Source: Gerris lacustris (lineage: Eukaryota; Arthropoda; Insecta; Hemiptera; Gerridae). From it: DNA of 64,000 nucleotides. The notes under the pieces are model-generated. The model was not told the DNA's origin, made no database searches, and saw nothing but the letters and a program-made list of their open reading frames with translations. How positions within the stretch are numbered: position 1 is the first letter of the stretch; each line of letters opens with the position of its first letter. A program made the translations under genes and the position numbers. Shown here piece after piece: positions 10,563-22,619 of this stretch. Location: contig OX578276.1 of the NCBI GenBank assembly GCA_951217055.1, forward strand, positions 64,016,144 to 64,080,143, written 5' to 3'.

Positions 10563-10795
10563 AATAGTCTGCCAATTAGTGTGGCTCATAGCTTCCTTGA
10601 CCTCGAGAACAAATATTGGGCAGAGAAGGTTGAATATAGGACTACCAATGGGCTAATTGTGACTCCCATCCAGATTTCATTAAAAAATCAGACGTTTAGT
10701 TTTTACTGTCTAAAACGGATTTCTGCTTTGGAATTTTTCAATTTGGAGACACAATGCTTCTGTTACCATGGGTAAATTCGGCGGCAAAATTGTAG
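10563..10795 (+). repeat. composite repeat with internal deletion
   Basis: The head (AATAGTCTGCCAATTAGTGT) runs directly into the body (GCAGAGAAGGTTGAATATAG, then ACCAATGGGCTAATTGTG) and a decayed hairpin (TGCTTCTGTTACC...GGTAAATTCGG). About 200 bases of the middle are missing compared with 47345-47995. Confidence 0.7.
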
Positions 10796-11424
10796 TTTAA
10801 AACAATATTACATCAAAAATATTTTTAAATCTGGGGCTGATTCTGTAACTTTTTTGACGTACTATATCCAAACTTTTGTCTTTGTAAAGAACCGAAGTAC
10901 AAAAAGGTTAAGTACAGGTTGGTTAAGAACAAAGTATAAAAGGGTTTATATCAAATTGAAGAAAAAAAAGTTTATTGTTTAGATAATAAAATAACAACAG
11001 TTACATCATCAAATTGTTAGTTTATTAAACAGCGAATCTGTAAAGTGATCCTTGCGGCCGCATTCTGAACCACACCAATCGTAGTTGCCATTTTGTGTGA
11101 GCTGATAACCTTTGATGTACAGAGCCTGTGTAAGGTGATCCAATTTTTGTAATTTAGTTTTTCTTCAACTTATAGAATAGAGAATTCTTATAACGTATAT
11201 CCAATTTCTTACACTCTCTTTGTATTTCGACTTCGATTTTCTATCTAACAACATAACCTGAATACCTACAATAATTTTGAGTTGTAATGTATCAAACCTA
11301 AAATATAAACATTTTGTACTTTTAAAACAAAGAAAGGCTGCGCCCGCACCATGATACCAAAATTTAGATTCTAACCACTTGATGGGAGGTTTCAAAAGGT
11401 ACAAAATATTTATAATAAATATAA
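10796..11424. other. intergenic, nothing recognised
   Basis: A/T-rich sequence without convincing coding or repeat signal; the minus-strand frame at 11165-11404 resembles no family. Confidence 0.45.
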
Positions 11425-11972
11425 ACAGACTGCCATTTAGTGTGGCACATAGCTTCCTCGCATCCTATCCATGTACTTTATTGTTATATTAACATTAACG
11501 TTATTGTTATATTGTTTATTTTGTAAAAACTACAAATAGTTTTAGCGATCTTTAACACTTCATAGCGCCTACTATACTAAAAAATGTTATTTGAATAAAA
11601 TGTTTGTCTCATTGAATAGATGAAGTTTGATTATTTTCCCGACCTAAAATTCCAAATTTAAATTTGAAGTTCACGTTTACGCGAGCGTTGCGCGTGAACG
11701 CTAGGACGGATAATGTTGTACGACGAACTCGTTCTGAGCATTGGTAAAATGAACCTGTCTACCAAATTTCATCAAAATCGGTCGACATTTAGTCAAGTTA
11801 TCGTCACACATTTCATAATTCGCGGACACACAGACCGACAGACAGAAACGAGACGAAAAATGTTCCCTGATGTCTGAAACGGATTTCTTTCTTGGAATTT
11901 TTAAAATCGGAGACAAAAGTTTTTCGTTCTCAAAAGTGAACACAATGCTTGCGTTACCTTCGGTGAGTTTAG
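11425..11972 (+). repeat. composite repeat, near full-length, module-1 body
   Basis: The head at 11425-11480 (CAGACTGCC, GTGTGGCACATAGCTTCCTC, then GTACTTTATTG) is almost identical to that at 47350. The body differs from 47640: it starts with a GTTCACG...CGTGAAC inverted pair around GCGAGCGTTGCG (11665-11700) and continues AGCATTGGTAAAATGAACC and ATCAAAATCGGTCGACATTT. The last 150 bases (GACAGACAG, ATGTTCCCTGATGTCTGAAA, then the TTACC/GGTGA hairpin) are again shared. So one head and one tail carry two different middles. No protein is encoded. Confidence 0.75.
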
Positions 11973-12394
11973 AAGCAACATATTTTTGACAATGCCAGTG
12001 GTAAGAAATTAAAAAGGTATCTTTTACAGAAGACTCTATATAATTGAAAGTAGAAATAAATTTAGCAGTGCTAGGTTAAAAGACACAACTTTCTTTTTCT
12101 CTTTCGAGAAGAGAAAAGATTGAGAAAGAATTTAGGATTCTAAACATTTTCACCAACTGACATGAACTGGGGTGTGGAAACTCTAACCGTTGGCTGGCTA
12201 AATCTTAAAACAAGGACAAGGAAAACTTGTAGAATATCAAATGTCACATTAACTCTTTCCTTAACAAATCTTAAAATAACAGTCTTTTGAAAATATGTTG
12301 CTTTTTAAACTGTTTTGATTTAACAAATTCTTATAAAACAAAGTCCTGTTTGTTTTTAAATGATTTTGAATTTCGTTTAGAAATCAGAGAACAT
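11973..12394. other. intergenic, nothing recognised
   Basis: A/T-rich, no element identified. Confidence 0.4.
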
Positions 12395-12830
12395 TTTTTT
12401 GTCTTATGCGCCTGTCTGTTGTTCAATTTTTTTTTTCAAATCACCATAACTTAAAAACTACTCATCTGATTTTAATGAAACTTGGAGGGTATATCGTAAT
12501 TAGTTTACTGTTGGTTCTATATAAATTTCATCCTTGTACACTTATCGTTTTCTTTTCCGCAGGGCCACGATCTTATTTTATTACACCTCTTTCTTTAAAA
12601 GTACTAATCCGATTTTTTAAAAAAATATTTGTTAAAAGAAGCTTACAGATGGCCCAACATTAATTTCAACCATGTGTGCAATTTTAATAGAGTTTAGAAA
12701 TAAGTATGACCCCACTGGGAATCGAATCAAATTCAATCTCTTTTGGCCATTCGCCTAATGGTCGTGAGGAAGCTGTGTGTCACAAAAATTACCTGACTAT
12801 TTTACATCCAGTTGTAAAATTGATTGAGGT
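12395..12830 (-). repeat. composite repeat, best-preserved tRNA-like head
   Basis: Read on the minus strand from 12830: the GACACACAGCTTCCTCAC head, an A-box-like TTAGGCGAATGG, a B-box GATTCGATTCC, then AGTGGGGTC, the middle module (GGGCCATCTGT) and the body to a short GACAGGCGC. CCTCAC pairs with GTGGGG as an acceptor stem and CCAT pairs with ATGG as a D stem. This copy shows that the family starts with a tRNA-derived promoter, like a SINE. The terminal hairpin is missing. Confidence 0.7.
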
Positions 12831-12834
12831 CATT

Positions 12835-14470
12835 AATTATTAAGGTTTTATTAATTTTAACATTTTTAATTCATAATATATATTCAAAATATGTTGTCTA
12901 TGTAATTATTTACCATACGTACCGCATATTTACCTTATACGTTATTATTATATTATATTCTCGAATTTACTGGGTTAAGATATAATATTTGTTTCCTTGA
13001 TGAAACATGCCTCCAATTCCGCTTGACCTTTTAACATAAAATTTAATTAAATCAGCAAGGGTCCAAGTAAATGATTGTATAAGGAAAATATCCATTTGAA
13101 GAGGTAACTCACAGTGGCAAGAGAATTTTGCTATTTGGGCTGCGGTATAGTACAGACTGGAAGCACAAGGTGACACCCTAAAGGACTTCGTTAGTTCCAA
13201 ACCATGATTTAAAGTCTTTCTAATTTACCTAGTCACCTTTTTGAACTGAGGTTTGATTAGTGAACCTTCCGCTGAAAATGCGTAAGAAAGTGAAATAGAT
13301 TTTTCAGGATTAAAATGGGTTTAGGGTCGAGTTACCGGACCGAATAGAGGTCTCATGCTTTCAACCGCAGACGTTCGCTTAACAGGGCTTTGAATTAGAC
13401 AGCCTGAGGTTGTCGAAATATAACACAGCATCACTACGAGTTCTCTACTCGACGCATTTCTCTCTCGACCACACTATGTCAAAACACCCTCTTGTCAATT
13501 TATCTTCAAGCCTATATCCAATTACCCAGAAACATGTCGGTTTCCTCGACAACTCTACCCGTCATTTAGTCGACCCCACAGTCTAAACTCTGAAAACCAT
13601 TCTACACGAGTTGTTTTCAACTTTACTTCTAAGGTTACTGAAATTTAGTACCTAGAAGTTTAAATTACCAGGCTCCGCCGTTTCACACAACTCAGGTCGA
13701 TAGGTTATAAACGTCAGCTTATCCTAGTATATTTGTGAAAGTAGAAGCCTTTAAAATAGAATAAAAAATATTTTAATAAACCCCGAGCATACTTACAAAA
13801 AATGGATTTGAATCTCATGAATTGGTTTCCTAGATGTGGGGTGAAAATAATAAAGTTTAATAAAGCACATTTATTTATTTCATTTATATCATTTATAAAG
13901 TTCAGCTAGTAGTAGGTAATTATTGTTTTTAGCCTCGGATTAATTGATTTATTTAATAGCTGCTTTAATTTAATTATATTATCTGTTTTATTTAGAATAC
14001 ATATTAATAAATTGTTACTCTGTTATACTAAGTTATAATTTAAAACTCTTTCATGATATAGCCTTGGTCTGCACGGGGCCCATGCTAGGTAATACTGTCT
14101 ATGTTTTATATTACCTTGTAGGCCTAGCAATTAAATGAAATGTCTAAATATTTTTGTTTCCTGTCTTATTGGAATAGAATCAGGACTGTATTATAAATAA
14201 TTCATTCTATTGCTATGAAAAATAATTCTCTCCGAATCGCAGTTGAGAATTCAATTTATTAATACAAAAATACTCCACTTTAATATTAGGCACGATAAAT
14301 AACCAATTTAAAAAAAATATATATATTCTTAATCTACGCCGCAAGATTTTTCATAATAGTTTTAAAACAATCGAATGCGGGGCATCTCCTAACCATATAA
14401 TACCAAAATAATAGCAGATATTTAGTTGAAATATAAGTAAATTAAAGAATGTACTTATTAAAAATTCACC
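12835..14470. other. intergenic, nothing recognised
   Basis: The block at 13200-13720 is less A/T-rich than its surroundings but has no open frame or repeat partner in the window. The rest is A/T-rich. Confidence 0.4.
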
Positions 14471-14479
14471 TTAATCGGT

Positions 14480-14935
14480 GAAATAGTTCCGAAATTATAT
14501 AGCGTTAAAGCTTCAAAAGTCGATATTTTCAAAACAGCGGCAATTCATCGAAAAAAGTTTCAATTTTTTGTTAACTTAGAAAATGGGTTAATGCCATCAC
14601 AAAACTATGATTTTCCGGGTGGCACTGCTACATTTTAGACTGATATTTGTATCAAGTTTCAAATCTCTAGCTCAAAAATTGTTGGAGTCATACGTGCGAT
14701 TTTATATCTAAAAACTCAATAACCAACATGGTTATGAAAATATTTTTCATTATAAAATAATTTTTAATAACTATGATTCTATACTTTTTTTTATGAAACA
14801 AAGCCTAAAACATGCTCAAAATATTTGCGCTCATCTCTACAAAAATAATTAATCGATTACGTATAGCCAGTTTTGCGCCTACACTGGTGGTGACAGACAG
14901 ACAAAACTTTAATTTTATATATTACAGGTGGATGT
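14480..14935 (+). repeat. unclassified repeat with GACAGACAGAC end
   Basis: Has the phrasing of a non-autonomous element (CACCTTAATCGGTGAAATAG; TATCAAGTTTCAAATCTCTA) and ends GGTGACAGACAGACAAAAC...TTTTATATATTA. No partner copy occurs in the window. Confidence 0.3.
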
Positions 14936-15218
14936 GACATAAAGGATTCTGGCAGTAGGCTCCTACGACGTATTGTTTTCATGAAGCAACATATCAAGCT
15001 AGGTTCTGATAAATTTGCTCTGAAAGGTCATACTGACCTATGAGATGTAGGGTTCCATATATTTAACCATTTAAGAAGTTCTGTTACCTTTAAAAGTCGC
15101 TGTACCGTGGGCAATGATTTTGACTAAACCTTTTTTATTTTAGACTATTAAGATACTGCTCTAAACTATACGTTTATTTTTCGTACTAGTTCTCAAATCC
15201 ATAATTATCAATATTTCT

Positions 15219-15345
15219 TTTGAAATGATAACACCTTCTGCTGAGAAATATGTAGAGAGAGCTTGATAAGAATTAAAATGATATTTTATGTCCAGGATTT
15301 CTGAGTGAGGAATTAATTCATATCCGACATCTATAAATTGCATTA
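15219..15345 (+). repeat. direct repeat, copy 1 (about 125 bp)
   Basis: Shares TTTTATGTCCAGGATTTCTG and GGAATTAATTCATA with 15700-15823. There is no coding frame across it, so it is a local duplication or two remnants of one element. Confidence 0.75.
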
Positions 15346-15699
15346 TATGAGTTAGAACAATATATTTGTTCTTGCTTTTGTTCTACAATGATAGCAATAA
15401 TAAATGCATAAATATAGGGGTAGTACAGTGCATAAATTGTATTATTCAATATAACCAAACAAATGTATAAACAAAAACAAAATAGAATATAATACCTTTG
15501 AGTTACTAAATATGAATGATTTAATTCTATAGTTTTTAAGAATTTCTTATGTAATGATTTTGATAAAGTATTGATAGAAGGGAATTCATGTTAAAAAAAG
15601 CATTTAGAAATTTTGTAATGAACTGATTCGGAGGTAATTAAACGGTAATGAAACACAAGAGTAATTATAATTTTAAATGTTGATTATGCTTAAATTTGG

Positions 15700-15823
15700 A
15701 ATGATAATAACACATTCTGCTGAGTAACATGTAGAGAGATCGTGATAAGAATTAAAATTGCATTTTATGTCCAGGATTTCTGAGTGGGGAATTAATTCAT
15801 ACTCCACGTTCATAAATTGCCCG
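15700..15823 (+). repeat. direct repeat, copy 2
   Basis: Second copy of the 15219-15345 unit, with scattered substitutions and one small indel. The copies start 481 bp apart. Confidence 0.75.
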
Positions 15824-16206
15824 AGCGTGACAGTTTAGCTTAGATACGAACATTTTCTTCTCTAAATCTAGGAACCTATTAAGAATATTAGAACATCTAA
15901 ACAATGCCAATATGTCTAATATTATGTAGAGTTATTAAAGTAAGTTGAGTCAATTAAATGAGATATTATGGAATTTAAATACAGTTTCAACAATATTTAG
16001 AAAGTCTGTCTGAGTTGTTTAGGACTTCTGCACCTTATATTCTTGGAACACCAGATGTCTAATATAGATTTTATTGTTATGTTTTTTCATCATAAAACAT
16101 TTAAAAAAATCACAGGGAAGTACTTGCGTCCAAGTACTTTTTAGGGTTTTGTAGAAGATTAAGCATGCCCGTTATGTAATTATGATTTTATTCTTCGATC
16201 TCAAGG

Positions 16207-16235
16207 GTCCGGGTTCGATCCCCCGGGGGGTCACA
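16207..16235 (+). other. tRNA T-arm-like hairpin with B-box
   Basis: CCGGGTTCGATCCCCCGG forms a 5-bp stem around a TTCGATC loop, the signature of a tRNA T-arm and RNA polymerase III B-box. No A-box or D-arm is visible at the right distance upstream, so it is a tRNA 3'-half relic rather than a gene. Confidence 0.45.
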
Positions 16236-16285
16236 ATGTTTTTCATCGGTAATAACGACTAGAAAAATTCATTTTTTCAGACCAT

Positions 16286-17090
16286 TTCCATCGCTTCCCC
16301 ATAAGGTATAACCATGAATTATTTCGAAATTTTAGGACCAACCGTTATATAGTGGTTGGGGAGGGGGGAAATTTTTGGGGTATATTTTGACTTATGAAAT
16401 TAATAAAGAATGAAAAATTTAAAAAAGCAAATATATATTTGAATCCTACTCTCCACCAGCTTTCATATGATACCCAACTCAAAATTTTAAAAAAATAAAA
16501 TTTTTGGCGCACTTCAAATTTTCATGCCCAAAATTGGCAATTTTTTAAAATTTGGGATGAACTCCCGGAATTTTCATCGCCCCACAATAAGGCATTAGCA
16601 TGAATTATTTCGAAATTTTAGGACCGGCCGAAGTATAGTGGTTGGAGGGGGGGAAAATTTTTTTTGGGTATATTTTGATTTTTTTACCCAATAAGGGATG
16701 CAAAATTTAAAAATGTATATATATCTTTGCGTCCTACTCTTCAGCAGCTTTCATTTGATACCCTACTCAAAATTTTAAAAAAATAAAATTTTTGGCGCAC
16801 TTCAAATTTTCGCGCCAAAAATTGGCAATTTTTTAAAATTTGTGATGAACTCCCGGAATTTTCATCGCCCCACAATAAGGCATTAGCATGAATTATTTCA
16901 AAATTTTAGAACCAGCGGAAGTATAGTGGTTGGGGGGGGGGGGGGGGAATTTTTTTTTTTGGGTATATTTTGATTTTTTTACCCAATAAGGAATGCAAAA
17001 TTTACAAAAGCATATATATATTTGCGTCCTACTCTTCAGCAGTTTTCATTTGATACCCCACTCGAAAATTAAAAAAAATATAAATTTTTG
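16286..17090 (+). repeat. three tandem units of about 288 bp
   Basis: Units start near 16286, 16573 and 16861 and share CATGAATTATTTCGAAATTT, a TATAGTGGTTGG block followed by a G-run, GGGTATATTTTGA, and ATTTTTGGCGCACTTCAAAT. The G-run grows from GGGGAGGGGGG in unit 1 to at least 15 G in unit 3. The third unit ends early. Confidence 0.85.
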
Positions 17091-17362
17091 AGTTTACAAC
17101 ATTTTAGCGAATTGCGCATGCGCACATTTATTTTGAACTTCTGTATATTTTTCCTGTGGTTGGGTCAAAAAGTTACACCAGTATTTCAAATTTCAGCTCT
17201 ATAGCTTAAACGGTTCGGGCCCTATGAACCAAAGAGCGACGGACAGACGGACACATCACCCTCGGCATAAGGGTTTTGAGAAGAATCTACAAAACCCTAA
17301 AAAGAAAGAAAATAATTTTATATTAATTATTCTTTATCTTTGCATTCATTTGTTTTTAGTGT

Positions 17363-17695
17363 TTTTGCTTCCGAGCTTACCGAAGGTAACGGAAGCATTG
17401 TGTTCACTTTTGAGAACGAAAAACTTTTATGTCTCCGATTTTAAAAAAATTCCAAGATAGAAATCCGTTTCAGACATCAGAGAACATTTTTGGTCTCGTG
17501 TCTGTGTGTCCGCGTATTATGAAACGTGTGACGATAACTTAAGTAAATGTCGACCGATTTTGATGAAATTTGGTAGACATGTTCATTTTACCAATGTCCG
17601 GGAATAATTCGTTGGACAACGTTATCCGTCCAAGCGCTCACAAGCAACGCTCGCGTAAACGTGAACTTCAAATTTATAATGGTAATTTTAGGTCA
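17363..17695 (-). repeat. composite repeat, module-1 body, hairpin end intact
   Basis: Starts at the hairpin end (GCTTCCG, TTACC-GAA-GGTAA, CGGAAGC at 17368-17397) and reads back through the GTTCTCAAAAGTGAACACAA block (minus strand) to the GCGAGCGTTGC inverted pair near 17645. It is the same module as at 11640-11972. The head is missing. Confidence 0.75.
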
Positions 17696-17699
17696 GGAA

Positions 17700-20365
17700 T
17701 AATGTAAAGTATGTATACATTTTTACTATATTATATATGGATTAATTTTCTATAGTCAGTTATTATCTAAATAAAGCAGTTTTAGTATAAAAAAAAATTT
17801 GAGTTACAATTTAAAAGGTGTATAGAGCGAAATTGAGAAAAAAATTTGTTTTGGGAATTTTTCCTTCCACCTGAATACGTTCGCCCTTTACTGGTAATAT
17901 TTTGTACAAACTATTACCTAATCTAAATAAATAATCAATAATTATTTATTCGGGTTTAATGAATGTTTAACCCGTGTGTGCAACAAATAACAATTTTATA
18001 AATACGGAATTTTCGTGGAGAAGAGAGAACAGTAATTTAGAAGAAGAAAAAAATTACAAAGAAAAACGTAAGAAGAAAAGGTTTTGGAACTTTTAGAAAG
18101 AGTAATTCGAATTGTTTAAAAGTTGTCAAAAAGTTTTTGATGTCTTGTCATAATTAACTATTCCTTGGCGAACAATTCCAAGTAATTTCACACTAATTTA
18201 ACCCGGAGTAAGGAGCTACCCTTTTATCAACATCACTCACCCTCCCCCTAAATTATTTTTTATTCACTTCACCATTATTAACTCGATTTATTATTGTTTT
18301 ACAACAAAAAAAAAAAACACAAAAAAATTAAAAATAAAAGGGGAAACTGAATGAGCTAAATATAAAAATATAAAGCTTCATCAGTTTCCTGCTTCTAAAA
18401 CAGTATCCAGAAATTTTCATATAATTTTTTTTTTTTGTTCGTGTTTTTTTTTCTCGGCTACTTTTTAATTTTATAATTTATGATATTTGAAAAGAAAGTT
18501 ATTTTAGTTTACTTCCTGGTTGAGTGTCATGTGGAAAGAGGAGGGGACATGCAATAAAATATATTACATACTATATTATCTATTGGTGCACGATCACATT
18601 TATCACTTATTTACTTAACCATGAGATGTAATATACCTTTTATAAATAAAAGGTGTAACATATTTATCTCTTTTATAAATTGAAAGCACACATATATGGA
18701 GGGTGGAGGGACACTATATAACATGTTACATTGAAAGCTAGATTACCTTGTTTTTAGCATCAGGAAATTTATGTAAATAGCTTCTCTTTCTTTTTATGGC
18801 ATTTAGTGTACTCAGCATTCTTTGGTTCGTAGTTATAAAGCAATAATGTAACAATACAATTTAATTTATCACTTAGTTTACAATCTAAAACCACCCCTAG
18901 GGGTAAAGTGGTCTTTTAATGAATTGGGCAATCAAATTATATAAAAAAATTCAGTATCAAAAACGCAACAGCTCAAACTCAAAATGCTCACAATATTCTT
19001 TTATTAGCCACTTCGACTGGCCATTAGCTTATAGAGGCAGATTTGCAGACCCTTCATGTACATCTAACTGGTTTTAGTTCGAAATATTATGACTTGGTCC
19101 CTGAAAAATTTAATCGCACCATCTTTGCATTCAGACTCGCTGCAAGCTGAGAAGAGAGTAACTAGTATATGAACCCTCTCATTAAAATTTAATCAAAAGA
19201 GAAAAACGATAGGATCCAGGTAGTTTTGAGTAAAAATTTGTTGATCGAGACTTTGAGAGAAGTGAAAAAGTAGAGTTCTATTAATGAGAGCCATAAAGAA
19301 GTACTATTCACAAGCTTACTTAAAGCTTGTTTCTATTTATACTTTTTTTTGAGGTGCTCCAGGGTAAATTGTTCGTTTTTACAATGGGTTAAGTCGAAAA
19401 TTATGGTCTCTTCTCCTATTTTTACTACTAAATGAGACTGTATGAATGTAGTCTTGAAATGCTTTCTGATTTACAGTTGGGAATGTAAAGAGAATTGTAA
19501 ACGCTAGTTTACATTTAAAAAAATACCACATACAACTCTTTTAACTGTTTACACAAAAAATGGGTGGATTAGAAAAGAGGATAGTCAAGGTGTTTTTTTT
19601 CTGTTTTAGTTTTTTTTTTTTTAGTCTCGTTCAACAGCCTAGGTCATTACAGGACGAGGGTTATTAGTTAAGGTATTTATACTTAAATACTTAGAATCTG
19701 AATTATTGTTGCTTATTTTTGTACTAGCCGAGTAGCTTCTTCCTCATCTCTAAACTTATCGCTTAATGAAACACATAATGGTGGTTTTAGGTGAATACAT
19801 TGTTGAAAAATTTAATTGTTGTGAAAAGAACTCAAATCTTTTATGACCTATCGCCAAAAACTCACGTTATAATAAATTAAACTTTTATCAACTCAAATAA
19901 AGATATAAATAATATAATTGCCAATTCTTTCAAAAAATGCCCACCCCCTCCCCCGAATTTTCGAAACATTCATACAAATAAAATATCTTATATGAATTCC
20001 TCCTCGAAAGCAGAAAGAAATTATGTAACATGAAAAATAGTTGAGCCATTCTAGCCAACAGACATTGTCAAACAGTTAATTACATACAACACCGATTTAT
20101 AAATAAACAAGGTGTGCAATGTTGTCTGCTTGCAATATTGAGCTGAGCGTGCGTTTAATCTTAACCAATAAACATTTTATTTATAAACAGCTGAAATCAG
20201 ATCAAAAATAGTAAAAATCTTTGTTTTTAATTAAAAAGCATTTTTCCCTTTTATTCTATTTTACCCCCTCTTAAATGAAAATATGACAAAAGTGAACATA
20301 ACAACAATAACAACTGTACTCGTAAAGAGCTTTCCAAGACAAGCATCATGAAGGGCATATACTAT
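17700..20365. other. intergenic, only minor repeats
   Basis: No coding signal. Small features: a 9-bp-arm palindrome ACCTTTTAT/ATAAAAGGT at about 18634-18655, a CCCCTAGGGG palindrome at about 18895, several A/T homopolymers, and oligo-C blocks near 18240 and 19945. Confidence 0.45.
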
Positions 20366-20370
20366 TTTCA

Positions 20371-21003
20371 CTTTTGTACCCCGTTCCCCGAACCCCTGTG
20401 TAAGAATTTGGACCATTTCAAATTTATACTTTCCTGTGGTTGGTCACTATACCGTGCCGAATTTCGTGCGAATCGTTTCAGCCGTTCAGGAGGAAACTTT
20501 TGTACCCCGTTCCCCGTACCCCTGTGTACCAATTTGGACCATTTCAGATTTATACCTTCCTGTGGTTGGTCACTATGATCGTGCCGAATTTCGTGCGAAT
20601 CAGTTCAGCCGTTTAGGAGGAAACTTTTGTACCCCGTTCCCCGTACCCCTGTGTACCAATTTGGACCATTTCAGATTTATACCTTCCTGTCGTTGGTCAC
20701 TATACCGTGCCGAATTTCGTGCGAATCGGTTCAGCCGTTCAGGAGGAAACTTTTGTACCCCGTTCCCCGTACCCCTGTGTACCAATTTGGACCATTTCAG
20801 ATTTATACCTTCCTGTGGTTGGTCACTATAACCGTGCCGAATTTTGTGCGAATCGGTTCAGCCGTTAAGGAGGAAACTTTTGTACCCCGTTCCCCGTACC
20901 CCTGTGTACCAATTTGGACCATTTCTGATTTATACCTTTCTGTGGTTAGTCAGTATGACCATGCCAAATTTTGTGCAGATCGGTTCAGCCGTTCAGGAGG
21001 AGT
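20371..21003. repeat. tandem array, five copies of 126-127 bp
   Basis: Units begin at 20371, 20497, 20624, 20750 and 20877. Each carries CTTTTGTACCCCGTTCCCCG, a TTTGGACCATTTC block, CCTGTGGTTGGTCACTAT and a CGAATCGGTTCAGCCGTTC end. Periods alternate 126 and 127, so frames open on both strands by chance and shift between units, which argues against a repeat protein. The CGGTTCAGCCGTT phrase is typical of non-coding parts of insect transposons. Confidence 0.9.
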
Positions 21004-21005
21004 AT

Positions 21006-22615
21006 GCGTCAGAAAAAATTCAAAGTTTAGCTTCACTTCGCTCAGCTCAAAAATTGTAGTTATTATTATTGCTAACGAAATAATTAAACAAAAATTATAA
21101 AACATACCTTTATTTGTAAAGGTGTTTTTTAAGTTATATAAAACTAAATCTTAGCCTTTATTGATCAGCTCCCTCGGTTGCTCAATAATTCATTATTTGT
21201 ATTTAATTACCTAAATGGATTAGTAGAGGAAAAAATAAATTTTAATGAATATCAAATTATTTTTATTTGAAAATGCTTCATACATTAAAAGTTATAATGG
21301 TTAAATAAAATGTATTGATGCTTTAGAATAATTCTTGGTTCTGGCTTATTGATAATCAAATAAAAAATATGTAACGGTCACGTCAAATAATTTTTATTTA
21401 ATTTGTTTTAAATAAATAAAGCTACCTTTATTTAGGCATTTAATTTGTCTAAAGGTCAACTTATAATATTAATTTCATTTATTTTTAATGTATTCTGTAT
21501 TAGATTTTTCTTTATTTATAATCAACCGGAAACGTGATTATTGCTACAATAAGTATACAAAGGAGTTTTTTTGAGATTAGAGAATTATTAAATGAGACGT
21601 TTGTAATTAAGTATTAGAACAACTGTTTAGCTCACAGCCAACAATTATTATTATTATTTTTGTACAAGGGACAAACTCCACTACTACTTACTCTATTATT
21701 TTATTTCGTTCTATTAATGCCCTATATTATCTATTATGTATTATATGTATGTATGTATTATCTATGTAATATAGCTACAGATAACTAACTTTGACCCTAA
21801 TTGAGGAAAAAAAAAATTTTTTATACTAATTAAAAAAGTTAAAATAAATTATTTCATCTTAAATTGTGTTAATGTTTAACCTAGAATTCTAAAAGTAATA
21901 ATAGAACTATAAAATTAAAATTTTACAAAAGAATAAAGTGGTGTTCAATTTATAAAATTAAGAAGAACATTATTGAAGATATCACTGATTCTATTCGAGA
22001 TCGTTAACTTAAGTAATTTTCATTATACATTTAATCTGCTAATTTCATACAACTACTAAGAACATTAAGTTTTATTAGTTGAAACAAGGTTATGAATTAT
22101 CCTTTTTGATGTTGTAAGAGTTACATTACCAGAAATGTAGCGTTTACCTACTGTGCAAGAATTCGTTTCTCAATTCCGTTTCAAATAATGCCTGGATATC
22201 TAAGATTGTCTAGTGAAGAGAGAGCATCTTGTTAGCTGTATGCTTGAGAAAACTGAAACACGACTCGGAACCTCTTTTAGAAAATAACAGGAATCTCCAA
22301 CTGCTTTCAACTTATAGAAACAAGCTGGGCCTAACTTCATGCTTCAGCAAATCTAACGAGCAACCGAATAAAGTTAACTCAAGAAAACTTAGATAACAAA
22401 GAGATGAATTCACCGTCATCTTAGATAACTCGCCGCCCAAAATTTACGAACGCTTTAACATTAATCCAAACATTACACGCTTGGTGTCATCTCAGCATTA
22501 TTGTTTTACTGTGCTTAAACCCCTTTCATGCTTCACTGCTTTATATATTTATCCTAAGAAAATTTTACAACCTTGTTGCTGTTTAAAAATTGTGATTTTA
22601 TTCTCTTCTTTAACA
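21006..22615. other. intergenic, nothing recognised
   Basis: Very A/T-rich with a short TATGTATG run near 21745. No repeat or coding signal was seen. Confidence 0.45.
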
Positions 22616-22619
22616 ATTT

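Larger units (their letters stand above)
16136..17305 (+). mobile_element. 1.17-kb element with terminal inverted repeats and tandem core
   Basis: CTTTTTAGGGTTTTGTAGAA near 16139 is inverted as TCTACAAAACCCTAAAAAG near 17287-17305, giving about 20-bp ends. The core holds three tandem units of about 288 bp. Near the right end is a GACGGACAGACGGACAC run, as in other repeats here. No transposase frame is present. The left end also contains a perfect tRNA T-arm. Confidence 0.65.

Noticed and set aside
20348..21100. Overlapping frames of 61-157 codons that look like a repeat protein
   Set aside because: They come from 126/127-bp tandem units; frames change from unit to unit and open on both strands.
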